Assembly: GCA_946558695.1 (NCBI GenBank)
Contig: CAMNTQ010000029.1
Coordinates: forward strand, 1-42,538
Direction of reading: 5' to 3'
DNA from: an uncultured Lachnospiraceae bacterium
GTDB taxonomy: Bacteria; Bacillota; Clostridia; Lachnospirales; Lachnospiraceae
DNA length: 42,538 bases
A program made the position numbers and the translations under genes. The notes beneath the pieces were generated by a model that did no database searches, was not told the origin of the DNA, and saw only the letters and a list, made by a program, of their open reading frames with translations. This document shows, piece by piece, positions 32,205 through 39,778 of this stretch (its first letter is position 1; each line of letters begins with the position of its first letter).

Positions 32205-33482
32205 ATGAAAAGAAACAGACGGTTGCAGTTACATATAATTTTGGCGGTTTTGCTGGCAGTTCAGATACTTGCCATGGTGTCAGGCGGTTTAAGATTTTCA
32301 GGAAAGAAGGACAAAGAGTCTCTGGAGCCTGCAAAGGAAGTATCGCAGGAAATAGGCAATGAGCCGAAAGAACTTTACGCCCAGTCGGCGGTGCTTATCG
32401 ATGCTGACAGCGGGCGTATTTTGTTTGGGAAGGATGAGCGCAAGGTGCGTCCTATGGCGAGCACCACGAAGATCATGACCTGTATCCTTGCATTAGAGAA
32501 TATGACAGAGGGACAGAAAGCGAAGGTTTCTGCTAAAGCGGCCGGACAGCCCAAGGTGCGGCTGGGCGTAAGGAGCGGGGAAGAATACTATCTGAAAGAT
32601 CTCCTTCATTCACTTATGCTTGAGTCACACAATGACAGTGCGGTTGTGATCGCAGAGACGATAGGGGGTTCTGTAGAGGGCTTTGCAGCGATGATGAATG
32701 AGAGGGCAAGGGAGCTTGGATGTACAGATACCCATTTTGTGACGCCCAATGGTCTCGACAGAGAGGACGAAGGGGGCGCTCACTCGACGACGGCGGCAGA
32801 CCTTGCGCGCATTATGAAATACTGCATCACACAGTCGCCGAAAAAAGAGGAGTTTCTTTCGGTTACGAGGGCGAAGAGCTATGAGTTCGCTTCGATAGAC
32901 GGAAAGCGGCGGTTCTCCTGCAACAATCATAATTTGTTTCTGACTATGATGGAAGGGGCTCTCTCGGGGAAGACCGGATTCACGGCGAAGGCGGGATACT
33001 GCTATGTGGGCGCGTTAAAACGGGATGAGCGTACGTTTATCGTGGCTCTTTTAGCCTGCGGCTGGCCGAACAATAAAGGGTATAAGTGGAAGGATACGAA
33101 AAAGCTTATGGAGTACGCCCTTGAAAATTATGAATACCGGGATGTGCGGCAGGAGGTTCCCAAGGAAGAGATTCCGGTGAACGGGGGCGTAAACCCGGAG
33201 GATGATTTTGACTTTAACTGCAAGGTGCATGCCGGAATAAAGGCGGAAGATCAAGAGGATGAGATCCGTGTCCTTCTTCGGAAGGATGAAGAGGTGACAA
33301 CAGAAAAGAAAGTGGAAAAATCGGTTGCCGCTCCGGTGAAAAAGGGAGAGCATGTGGGGGAATTTACTTATATGCTGGAAGGGAAGGAGATCAAAACTCT
33401 GGATATCGTTACACTGGATTCCATAGAAAAAAGAGATAAGGCATGGTGCTTTGACAAAATTGCGGAGCTGATCTGCCTGTAA
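32205..33482 (+). CDS. dacF: D-alanyl-D-alanine carboxypeptidase (DacF-like low-MW PBP)
   Basis: This serine peptidase trims the terminal D-alanine of peptidoglycan stem peptides outside the membrane. An N-terminal hydrophobic segment (about residues 9-29) acts as signal or anchor. The active-site motifs are STTK (nucleophile serine), SHN, and KTG in SGKTGFTAKAG, in normal spacing. A C-terminal PBP5-like beta domain follows. The start is uncertain: ATG 32205 or GTG 32196, both with weak ribosome sites, differing by three residues. The product is about 425 residues. Next to scpAB this order is common in Clostridia. A sporulation role is possible, as for Bacillus DacF. Confidence 0.93.
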   Translation: MKRNRRLQLHIILAVLLAVQILAMVSGGLRFSGKKDKESLEPAKEVSQEIGNEPKELYAQSAVLIDADSGRILFGKDERKVRPMASTTKIMTCILALENMTEGQKAKVSAKAAGQPKVRLGVRSGEEYYLKDLLHSLMLESHNDSAVVIAETIGGSVEGFAAMMNERARELGCTDTHFVTPNGLDREDEGGAHSTTAADLARIMKYCITQSPKKEEFLSVTRAKSYEFASIDGKRRFSCNNHNLFLTMMEGALSGKTGFTAKAGYCYVGALKRDERTFIVALLACGWPNNKGYKWKDTKKLMEYALENYEYRDVRQEVPKEEIPVNGGVNPEDDFDFNCKVHAGIKAEDQEDEIRVLLRKDEEVTTEKKVEKSVAAPVKKGEHVGEFTYMLEGKEIKTLDIVTLDSIEKRDKAWCFDKIAELICL

Positions 33483-33501
33483 ATGATATGGCGATAGTTT
33501 A

Positions 33502-33538
33502 AAAGGTGCATGAGACATAAAAGTCCATGTACTTTTTA
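33502..33538 (+). terminator. Terminator after dacF
   Basis: AAAAGGTGCATG (33502-33513) pairs over 12 positions, including two G-T pairs, with CATGTACTTTTT (33527-33538). The T run is part of the stem and continues as an AT-rich tail. Confidence 0.65.
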
Positions 33539-33558
33539 TTATGATTTTATTAATACTA

Positions 33559-33587
33559 TTGACAGTTGTGTCTATCCTATATATAAT
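33559..33587 (+). promoter_or_regulatory. Perfect sigma-A promoter of the GntR-ABC operon
   Basis: TTGACA (33559-33564), a 17-nt spacer and TATAAT (33582-33587) match consensus exactly. Such a strong promoter needs repression, which the overlapping dyad just downstream could supply. Confidence 0.88.
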
Positions 33588-33615
33588 AAGTGTACTAAGA
33601 TACTTAATACACTTA
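33587..33615 (+). promoter_or_regulatory. Probable GntR/YtrA-type operator
   Basis: TAAGTGTA (33587-33594) is inverted as TACACTTA (33608-33615). A second, nested dyad, ACTAAG/CTTAGT (33594-33599 and 33612-33617), overlaps it. The site begins in the last base of the -10 box and covers the transcription start, so autorepression by the first gene product is likely. Confidence 0.65.
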
Positions 33616-33644
33616 GTTCACTAATGTTTTGAAAGGGGGACGCT

Positions 33645-34016
33645 ATGATTATTATTGATTACAATGATAAACGTCCAATTTATGAGCAGATTATCGAACG
33701 TTTCCAGACGCTCATTATAAACGGCGTGATGGAAGCGGATGAGAAGCTTCCGTCGGTCCGTACCCTTGCGGTGGAACTGTCGATCAATCCGAATACGATT
33801 CAGCGGGCTTATACGGAACTGGAAAAGGACGGATTCATCTACACGGTGAAGGGAAGGGGGAATTTCGTGAAAAAGGATGAGGAATTCATACGTAAGCACA
33901 GGGAAAAGCTTCTTGCGGGACTGGAGGAACAGGCCCGTACCTGCATGAAGCAGGGAATCGGCAAGCAAGAACTTATTTGCTGCATAGAGAAAGTGACGGA
34001 GGAGGTTTTGGCATGA
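33645..34016 (+). CDS. GntR-family transcriptional regulator (YtrA subfamily)
   Basis: This 123-residue repressor has an N-terminal winged helix-turn-helix with the YtrA-subfamily block YEQIIERFQTLIINGVMEADEKLPSVRTLAVELSINPNTIQRAYTELE, here spanning about residues 14-62. The C-terminal helical dimer part is short, with no large effector domain, as expected for YtrA rather than FadR or HutC types. The ATG follows GAAAGGGGG. Its stop overlaps the ATPase start (ATGA). In Bacillus YtrA represses an ABC operon induced by cell-wall antibiotics, so control of the following transporter through the operator at 33587-33615 is inferred. Confidence 0.93.
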   Translation: MIIIDYNDKRPIYEQIIERFQTLIINGVMEADEKLPSVRTLAVELSINPNTIQRAYTELEKDGFIYTVKGRGNFVKKDEEFIRKHREKLLAGLEEQARTCMKQGIGKQELICCIEKVTEEVLA

Positions 34017-34912
34017 TAGAGATAAAACAGGTTAGTAAATCCTTTGAAAAAATTGAAGCCGTGAAAGACATTGACCTTACGATCCGTTCACAGAATATTT
34101 TCGGGATGCTTGGAACGAACGGCGCAGGGAAGAGCACCCTTCTTCGTATGATGGCGGGGATTCTGAAACCGCAGCAGGGAGAGATTGTGATCGACGGGCA
34201 GAATGTGTGGGATAATACGGATGTGAAAAAGCGGTGTTTCTATATTTCGGACGACCAGTTTTTCTTTCCCAATGCGACGGCGAAGGATATGGCGACATTT
34301 TACGGTAGATATTACTCGAAGTTCGATTATACGAGATTTGATGAGATGATGAATAAGTTTGGACTGGACGGCACAAGAAAGATACAGACTTATTCAAAAG
34401 GTATGAAAAAGCAGCTTTCGATACTGATCGGTCTTTGCGCGAATGTATCTTACCTGTTCTGCGACGAGACCTTTGACGGGCTGGATCCGGTGATGCGTCA
34501 GGGCATTAAGAGTATTTTCGCAAAAGAGATTGACGAGCGTGAGCTGACGCCCATCATCGCATCCCATAACTTGCGTGAGCTGGAGGATATCTGCGACCAT
34601 ATCGGACTTTTGCACAAAGGCGGCGTGCTGCTGTCGAAGGAGCTTGCGGATCTGAAGTGCAATATGCACAAGGTACAGTGCGTATTCCCGGAAGATGCAA
34701 AGGTTTCGCTGTACAAGCTGTTCCACATCCTGCAGCTGAATCAGAAAGGGCGGCTTGTCACTATGACGGTGAGGGAGAATGAAGAGGACATTGCCGGAAA
34801 GATGGAAGGACTAAATCCGGTCTACCATGAAGTCCTGCCATTGTCTTTGGAGGAAATCTTTATCAGTGAAACGGAGGTGGTCGGATATGACATTAAAAAT
34901 CTCATTTACTAA
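34013..34912 (+). CDS. ABC transporter ATP-binding protein
   Basis: This 299-residue ATPase is encoded with the GntR regulator and the permease behind it. It has Walker A GTNGAGKST near residue 38, a Q-loop-like DDQFFF region, signature YSKGMKKQ, Walker B YLFCDETFDGLD, and the switch histidine IASHN. The signature deviates from LSGGQ but matches the YtrB-like group. The ATG overlaps the regulator stop by 4 nt after GGAGGAGG. The 3' end overlaps the permease by 26 nt. The longer frame from 33977 lies inside the regulator gene and is not used. Confidence 0.94.
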   Translation: MIEIKQVSKSFEKIEAVKDIDLTIRSQNIFGMLGTNGAGKSTLLRMMAGILKPQQGEIVIDGQNVWDNTDVKKRCFYISDDQFFFPNATAKDMATFYGRYYSKFDYTRFDEMMNKFGLDGTRKIQTYSKGMKKQLSILIGLCANVSYLFCDETFDGLDPVMRQGIKSIFAKEIDERELTPIIASHNLRELEDICDHIGLLHKGGVLLSKELADLKCNMHKVQCVFPEDAKVSLYKLFHILQLNQKGRLVTMTVRENEEDIAGKMEGLNPVYHEVLPLSLEEIFISETEVVGYDIKNLIY

Positions 34913-36929
34913 TTTAAGGCGGGAAAATATCAAGCATAGAATCGGCATGATACTGGTGACATATTTCTTTTTCTTCCTGTATATCCTTGCATTTCTGATG
35001 AATGTACAGAATATATGCAGCGGAGAGGAGAATGCTTCTGCAAAGCTGAAAATGATCACAAAACTTTCCGAACCGGAATTCGGAATGGGCATAGTGGCCG
35101 CGGGGGCGGCAATCTTGCTTGCGATCAGCAGCTTTAAGTATCTTCACTCGAAGACGGAGATTGATTTTTATCATTCTCTGCCGATAAAAAGGCGGGAGAT
35201 GCTGTATCTGATGCTGACGAATGATTTGGTGCTTTTTGCAACGCCTCTTGTTTTTGTATCGGCGTTCAAATGCATCGTTGCGGCGGCAGCAGGGTATGCC
35301 AGCGGGGCGTTTCTTACCAATACTGCATGGTCGATCGTCTGCTGTATTGCGGTATTTGCAGTGATATACCTTACCATGTCGTTAGCGATGGTTATGACAG
35401 GGAATACTTTTATCGGAATACTGGGCTTCGGCGTGTTTGCCGGATATTTCCCGGTCATGCTTTACTACCTGTATCCGTCTCTGGCGGCGACATTTTTTAC
35501 AACTTACTGTGACGGAATGGAAGGAGCAGAGTATTTAAATTATTTTTCACCGGCGTCTCTTACCAATATGCTGCTGACATCGTATAGAACATGGGAATGG
35601 AAGGATCACATGATCCATCTGGCGGTTATCGCCGTATGGGCGGCCGTGCTTCTGGTTATCAATGATCTGCTGTTTGAGCGGCGTCCTTCCGAGATGGCAG
35701 GAAAGGCGATGGCGTTCCCGGCAGCAAATCCGGTGATCCGATTCCTCTTAGTCGTTCCGGCAGCGATCTACGTAGGTCTGGCACTGTATGCCGTATCCTT
35801 TACATCTTTTAAGCCGTGGATCGTCGCAGGCGTAATCATAGGAGCATTTTTCTCCCACGGCGTGATAGAGTGTATCTATCGGTTTGACGTCCGGGGACTG
35901 TGGTCGAATAAGCGCCAGATGCTGGCGGCTATGGCAGTATCTTTTGCGATCGTCGGATTCTTCTGGGCGGATGTAAGCGGCTATGACAGATATCTTCCGG
36001 GTGTAGAAGACCTTGAGTCAATCGGACTTGAAAAGTCTTCCGACACATCCTTCTGGGGCAAGGAGAAAAATGGCGTGAGCGGCGAGACAATGGAAGGAGA
36101 ACTTGCGATTCTTGACCGGGTTGTCAGGGAGAATGATAAGAACACAGACATTTATAATAACGGAAGCGTCGATGAATACAGAGGTTTCGGGCATTATAAT
36201 GTCAGATACAGGCTGAAGAGCGGGGAGGAAGTAAGACGCCAGTATGTGGTTTCGGCCGAGCTTAAAGATGAGCTGATGAGACAGGTATTTAACACGATGG
36301 AATATAAAAAGGACACGTATTCTCTGTATACGGCGGACTGGTCTCTGGTGACGGACATAAAGGTAAGCTATCCGACACATACGGAGACGCTGGATCTGAC
36401 GAAGGAACAGAGAGCAGAATTGTTCCGGTGCTATCTGGAAGATCACTCTACTTTGGACTATGATACGGTTAAGGATACCCTTCCTTTCGGGCAGATTTTG
36501 ATTATGCATGGTTATGATCCAAAAGCATTGACAGAGGATAATCCATATCAGAATTTTGCCATGGAAGACTCGGAAGCTTATTACCTTTATCCTTCTTTCA
36601 AAAAGACGATCAAATATCTGCGGGATGAGCTGAAGGTAGATGTAAGAACCTCCATGAAGGAACTTTCGATCACGCAGCTGGAGGCTTCCAGATACCGGGA
36701 GGATTCGGATGTTGTGGAAAGTCTTACGATCTATGACGAGGAATTTATCAATTCCGTCAAAGACAGATTATGCTACGGGGATGAACTGTGGCTTGAAGGA
36801 ATCGAGTCAATCGATGCAAGCATGGAACTGACGGCGACAATACTGACAGATGCCCAAGAAGAGTCTTATGTAGTATATACGGACTCCGAGACACTGGAAA
36901 AAATAAAGAAGCAGGGGACTTTTGAGTAA
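34887..36929 (+). CDS. Large ABC permease with C-terminal extracytoplasmic region
   Basis: This 680-residue membrane protein is the permease of the GntR-controlled ABC system. Six or more hydrophobic helices lie in the first 360 residues, ending near VSFAIVGFFWADV. A soluble region of about 310 residues follows, rich in charged and aromatic residues, probably outside the cell or on the membrane face. The start ATG 34887, after ACGGAGGTGG, overlaps the ATPase gene by 26 nt; the ATG at 34827 lies wholly within that gene and is not used. No transport substrate can be read from the sequence. YtrABC-type transporters respond to cell-wall stress. Confidence 0.9.
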   Translation: MTLKISFTNLRRENIKHRIGMILVTYFFFFLYILAFLMNVQNICSGEENASAKLKMITKLSEPEFGMGIVAAGAAILLAISSFKYLHSKTEIDFYHSLPIKRREMLYLMLTNDLVLFATPLVFVSAFKCIVAAAAGYASGAFLTNTAWSIVCCIAVFAVIYLTMSLAMVMTGNTFIGILGFGVFAGYFPVMLYYLYPSLAATFFTTYCDGMEGAEYLNYFSPASLTNMLLTSYRTWEWKDHMIHLAVIAVWAAVLLVINDLLFERRPSEMAGKAMAFPAANPVIRFLLVVPAAIYVGLALYAVSFTSFKPWIVAGVIIGAFFSHGVIECIYRFDVRGLWSNKRQMLAAMAVSFAIVGFFWADVSGYDRYLPGVEDLESIGLEKSSDTSFWGKEKNGVSGETMEGELAILDRVVRENDKNTDIYNNGSVDEYRGFGHYNVRYRLKSGEEVRRQYVVSAELKDELMRQVFNTMEYKKDTYSLYTADWSLVTDIKVSYPTHTETLDLTKEQRAELFRCYLEDHSTLDYDTVKDTLPFGQILIMHGYDPKALTEDNPYQNFAMEDSEAYYLYPSFKKTIKYLRDELKVDVRTSMKELSITQLEASRYREDSDVVESLTIYDEEFINSVKDRLCYGDELWLEGIESIDASMELTATILTDAQEESYVVYTDSETLEKIKKQGTFE

Positions 36930-36986
36930 TATCTGAATAATCGTATAAATTACTATATGTTTTTGATACGGGATATGTTATGATGG

Positions 36987-37008
36987 AATCAGCCGTAAAA
37001 GGCTGATT
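36987..37008 (+). other. Hairpin in the leader of the DUF1292 gene
   Basis: AATCAGCC (36987-36994) and GGCTGATT (37001-37008) form an 8-bp stem with a six-nt loop. The T-run is weak (TTTCAAT), so it may be a poor terminator of the preceding operon or a leader structure. Confidence 0.5.
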
Positions 37009-37074
37009 TCAATCTGTGTGTGCAGCATTGGAGACGTTTCTCATTATTTTGCAAATATACGAAAGGGAAAAAAG

Positions 37075-37371
37075 ATGGAAAAGGAATTGGAATTAGAGGT
37101 TGATGTCGTTACCCTGATGACAGATGACGGGGAGGTTGACTGCGGTATTATCACAGTGTTTGAGATGAACGGCAGGGAGTATATCGCCATTTCTCCGCTG
37201 GATGAGCAGGATGAGCTGTCGGAAGAGGTCTGGTTTTATCAGTTTGAGCGCGATGTTTCCGGAGGGGACGAGCACGATCTTATCTTTATCGAGGATGAGG
37301 ATGAGTACGAGCAGGTGGCTGACCAGTTTGACGAGTGGCTGGATACGCTGGAGTTTGAGGAAGAAGGGTAA
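37075..37371 (+). CDS. DUF1292-family acidic protein
   Basis: This is a 98-residue, strongly acidic protein of the DUF1292 family, widespread in Firmicutes and of unknown function. The N-terminal half has the family pattern LMTDDGEVDCGIITVFEMNG, then EYIAISPLDEQDE. The C-terminal half ends in an acidic segment with EDEDEYEQVADQFDEWLD. Start ATG 37075 follows GAAAGGGAAAAAAG; the upstream frame to 37018 has no site and no similarity. There is no cysteine pair or membrane helix. It ends only 2 nt from the stop of the convergent histidine kinase gene, leaving no space for a terminator. Confidence 0.9.
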   Translation: MEKELELEVDVVTLMTDDGEVDCGIITVFEMNGREYIAISPLDEQDELSEEVWFYQFERDVSGGDEHDLIFIEDEDEYEQVADQFDEWLDTLEFEEEG

Positions 37372-37373
37372 TC

Positions 37374-38741
37374 CTATACCCCTCTTCCTAATGTAAGCCT
37401 AACGGTAAAGATTTTTGATGTGTGCGATACAAAAATCTCTCCGTCCAGAAGACGTATCATCTTACGGACGCTTTTCAATCCGATATTATTATTGTCTTCG
37501 GGAGAATGTTCCTGTTTGACAGCATTTTCTATCGTAATGGTGAACGTATCCTTTTTTATGCAGAAGGATATGAGAACCGTTTCTTTTTTGTCCCCGTATT
37601 TGAAGATATTTGAAAAAAGGTTGCTGAGTATTCTCTTTATCATAGTCTTATCGCTTTTTAAACCGGCGGGCAAACGGTCAAGGGAAAGCTCTGTCTGAAA
37701 ACCGGCGAGTCTGATAAAATCTGCATTCTCCTGAAGGCATTGCCTGATAAAATCTGCGGATATATATGTGATCTCTGGCGTCTCATTTTCTTCTGAGACG
37801 AGAGCATATTCAAACATTCGGTCGGTCAGTTCTTTGATGTCTTTTGTCTTTTTGAGGCATCTGTCCACATATTCCTCAAAAAGTTTTGGATTTTTCTTAA
37901 GTTTGATAACTTCGAGATAGCCGTTTAGTATGGTGAGCGGGGTGCGCAGGTCGTGAGAGAGGGCGGTAATCAGATCCTGATTGGCCTGACGGCTCTCCTG
38001 TTCCCGCTCAATGTTATCATTCAGAGTCATCCGCATGTTGTTAAGCTCCTTTGCCAGAATGCCGATCTCGTCGCCTCCCAGGTCCGGGACAGGACGGCTT
38101 AAGTCGCCGGAGGACATGACGAGAACCTCTCGCTCAAGAGCAAGGATCGATCTGATCTTCCGGTTGATAAAAAACAGGACGATAAAGAAGAAAAAGAGGA
38201 CCGAGACAATCAGGCATATAAGCGCTAACGGGTAGACGACGATCGAGCGCCGGTAGGTGAGGACGAAAGCATTCCCCCTTCCGTTGGAAAATTCCAGGGG
38301 GAAATAACGGAAGTCCTCCCCCTCGCCGTCGGTCAGGCGGTACCCCAGATAGAAGAGGGCAGAAAAGATTCCGCTTTCCTCCATGATTCTTGCCGGCCGG
38401 CTTGCCCGGTATAATCCGTCATCAGCGCCGTAAAATGATATCGTCGTATAATCGTCCGCCAGGTCGAACAGAGGATCAAGGGCCTGAATCCGCTCTTTGT
38501 CATCTTCGGATTCGGGAAGTTCATAATTCTTTGCCTGTTCATAGAGAGCATCCGTAAGCATGATATCTACTCCGTTATGAAAATAAAAATCTGCAAGTCC
38601 GAGGTAATCTAAAACTCTCCATTTATTCATCCAGAGCATAAAGAAGAGCCAAAAGGAAAGCAGCATGGCGCACAGAATCAATACCGCGAATTGTGTGCGG
38701 ACCTTCCATTTTGATATCTGGCCGAATATTTTTTTAATCAC
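37374..38741 (-). CDS. Sensor histidine kinase
   Basis: This is a 455-residue membrane kinase. Transmembrane helices lie at about residues 17-38 and 166-192, with an outer sensor region of about 125 residues between them. A HAMP domain follows near 193-245. The HisKA box ALSHDLRTPLT puts the phosphorylated histidine at about 263. The HATPase region keeps the N-box ILSNLFSNIFKYG, but its G1 region is shortened (ENAVKQEH). The length and the outer loop resemble VanS or similar cell-envelope sensors. Its start overlaps the response regulator gene by 8 nt, so both come from one minus-strand operon. The signal is unknown. Confidence 0.93.
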   Translation of the reverse strand: MIKKIFGQISKWKVRTQFAVLILCAMLLSFWLFFMLWMNKWRVLDYLGLADFYFHNGVDIMLTDALYEQAKNYELPESEDDKERIQALDPLFDLADDYTTISFYGADDGLYRASRPARIMEESGIFSALFYLGYRLTDGEGEDFRYFPLEFSNGRGNAFVLTYRRSIVVYPLALICLIVSVLFFFFIVLFFINRKIRSILALEREVLVMSSGDLSRPVPDLGGDEIGILAKELNNMRMTLNDNIEREQESRQANQDLITALSHDLRTPLTILNGYLEVIKLKKNPKLFEEYVDRCLKKTKDIKELTDRMFEYALVSEENETPEITYISADFIRQCLQENADFIRLAGFQTELSLDRLPAGLKSDKTMIKRILSNLFSNIFKYGDKKETVLISFCIKKDTFTITIENAVKQEHSPEDNNNIGLKSVRKMIRLLDGEIFVSHTSKIFTVRLTLGRGV

Positions 38742-39474
38742 ACCGATACCCCCTTCCCCATATGGTTTTAATCAGAACAGGATTCTTTGTATCTTTTTCG
38801 ATCTTGCGCCTTAAGTTCCGGATATGCACCATGACCGTGTTATTGGCGCCATAGTAATATGGTTCGTCCCAGACTGCTTCATAGAGACGCTGCACAGAAA
38901 AGATCTGTTTTCGGTTTTTGATGAGCAAAAGCAGCATGGCGTATTCCGTGGCGGTCAGGGTAAGCAGCTTTCCTTCTGAAAAAACCTGTTCTTTCTCCTC
39001 GTTGATCTCCAGATGATGATAGGAGATTATTTCGGGAGTGTCCGCATCTGCGTTCTTACCTTTCCCTGTCTGAGCCGTCTGCGTATCATTTTTTCCCCTG
39101 TAGATCTGGTATCTTCGGATCAGCGCCTTGCTTCGGCTGATCAGCTCATTGTAGGAAAACGGCTTTGCCAGATAATCATCGCCGCCGCTTGAAAAACCGA
39201 GCGTCTTATCGCTGTCTTTTGTGCGCGCGCTTAAGAACAAGATCGGAGCATTGCTGTTTTTTCGGATTTCGATGCAGGTCTGGTAACCGTTCTTTCCCGG
39301 CATCATAATATCAAGGATAATCAAGTCAAAATCTATACGGCATGCAAGATCAAGCGCTGTTTTGCCGTCGCCTGCTTCTTCAATTTCAAACCCCTCGCCT
39401 TCAAGCAGCACCTGTATGATCTCCCGTATCTCGGGGTTGTCATCTACAATTAAAATGTGTGATTTTTCCGTCAT
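38734..39474 (-). CDS. OmpR-family response regulator
   Basis: This 246-residue two-component regulator has a receiver domain with the acidic pair in LIVDDN, the phosphoacceptor D55 in LIILDIMMPG, and the conserved lysine in LAKPFS. A linker rich in N, D, T and K (about residues 125-145) leads to a C-terminal winged helix with LTATEYAMLLLL and the recognition region NTVMVHIRNLRRKIEKD. The linker is longer than in most OmpR proteins. The start at 39474 follows AAAGAGGTGA. It is encoded before the kinase in the same operon. TTAAGAA direct repeats upstream of the divergent YfhO-like gene are candidate binding sites. Confidence 0.95.
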   Translation of the reverse strand: MTEKSHILIVDDNPEIREIIQVLLEGEGFEIEEAGDGKTALDLACRIDFDLIILDIMMPGKNGYQTCIEIRKNSNAPILFLSARTKDSDKTLGFSSGGDDYLAKPFSYNELISRSKALIRRYQIYRGKNDTQTAQTGKGKNADADTPEIISYHHLEINEEKEQVFSEGKLLTLTATEYAMLLLLIKNRKQIFSVQRLYEAVWDEPYYYGANNTVMVHIRNLRRKIEKDTKNPVLIKTIWGRGYRCD

Positions 39475-39503
39475 CTTTTGTCACCTCTTTAAGGAATATT
39501 CTA

Positions 39504-39687
39504 GATGTTGGGGTCAAAAGGTATTTTGCCCCCATGATGCCGCGGATTGTTTTGCACTTCGTGCTTTCACAATCCTAAAAACATTCAAAATCCGCCCTAA
39601 TCGGGCTGCTTTTTCATGTTTTTACGGATCACAAAGTCATGTTTATCCCTGCAAGCATGAATCACATGACTTTTTGACCCTGGCATC
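39504..39687. repeat. Palindromic repeat element with imperfect terminal inverted repeats
   Basis: The ends GATGTTGGGGTCAAAAGGT (39504-39522) and ACTTTTTGACCCTGGCATC (39669-39687) are inverted repeats matching at 15 of 19 positions. Inside are GGATTGT/ACAATCC around GCAC-TTC-GTGC (about 39543-39574) and AAAGTCATGT/ACATGACTTT near the right end. No open reading frame fits. It resembles a small non-autonomous or REP-like dispersed element, but only one copy is in the window. Confidence 0.65.
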
Positions 39688-39724
39688 ATATTCTATCAAA
39701 TATTGGGCAAATATTCGTTTGTTC

Positions 39725-39764
39725 TTAAGAATTTTTAAGAATTAATTTTGGCGTTTCTTAAGAA
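39725..39764 (+). promoter_or_regulatory. TTAAGAA direct repeats, candidate response-regulator binding region
   Basis: TTAAGAA occurs at 39725, 39735 and 39758. The first two are 10 bp apart, as OmpR-type dimers require. TTCTTAAGAA also appears twice as a perfect palindrome (39722-39731 and 39755-39764). The region sits directly upstream of the YfhO-like gene. Confidence 0.45.
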
Positions 39765-39778
39765 GTGGAGATTAGAAT

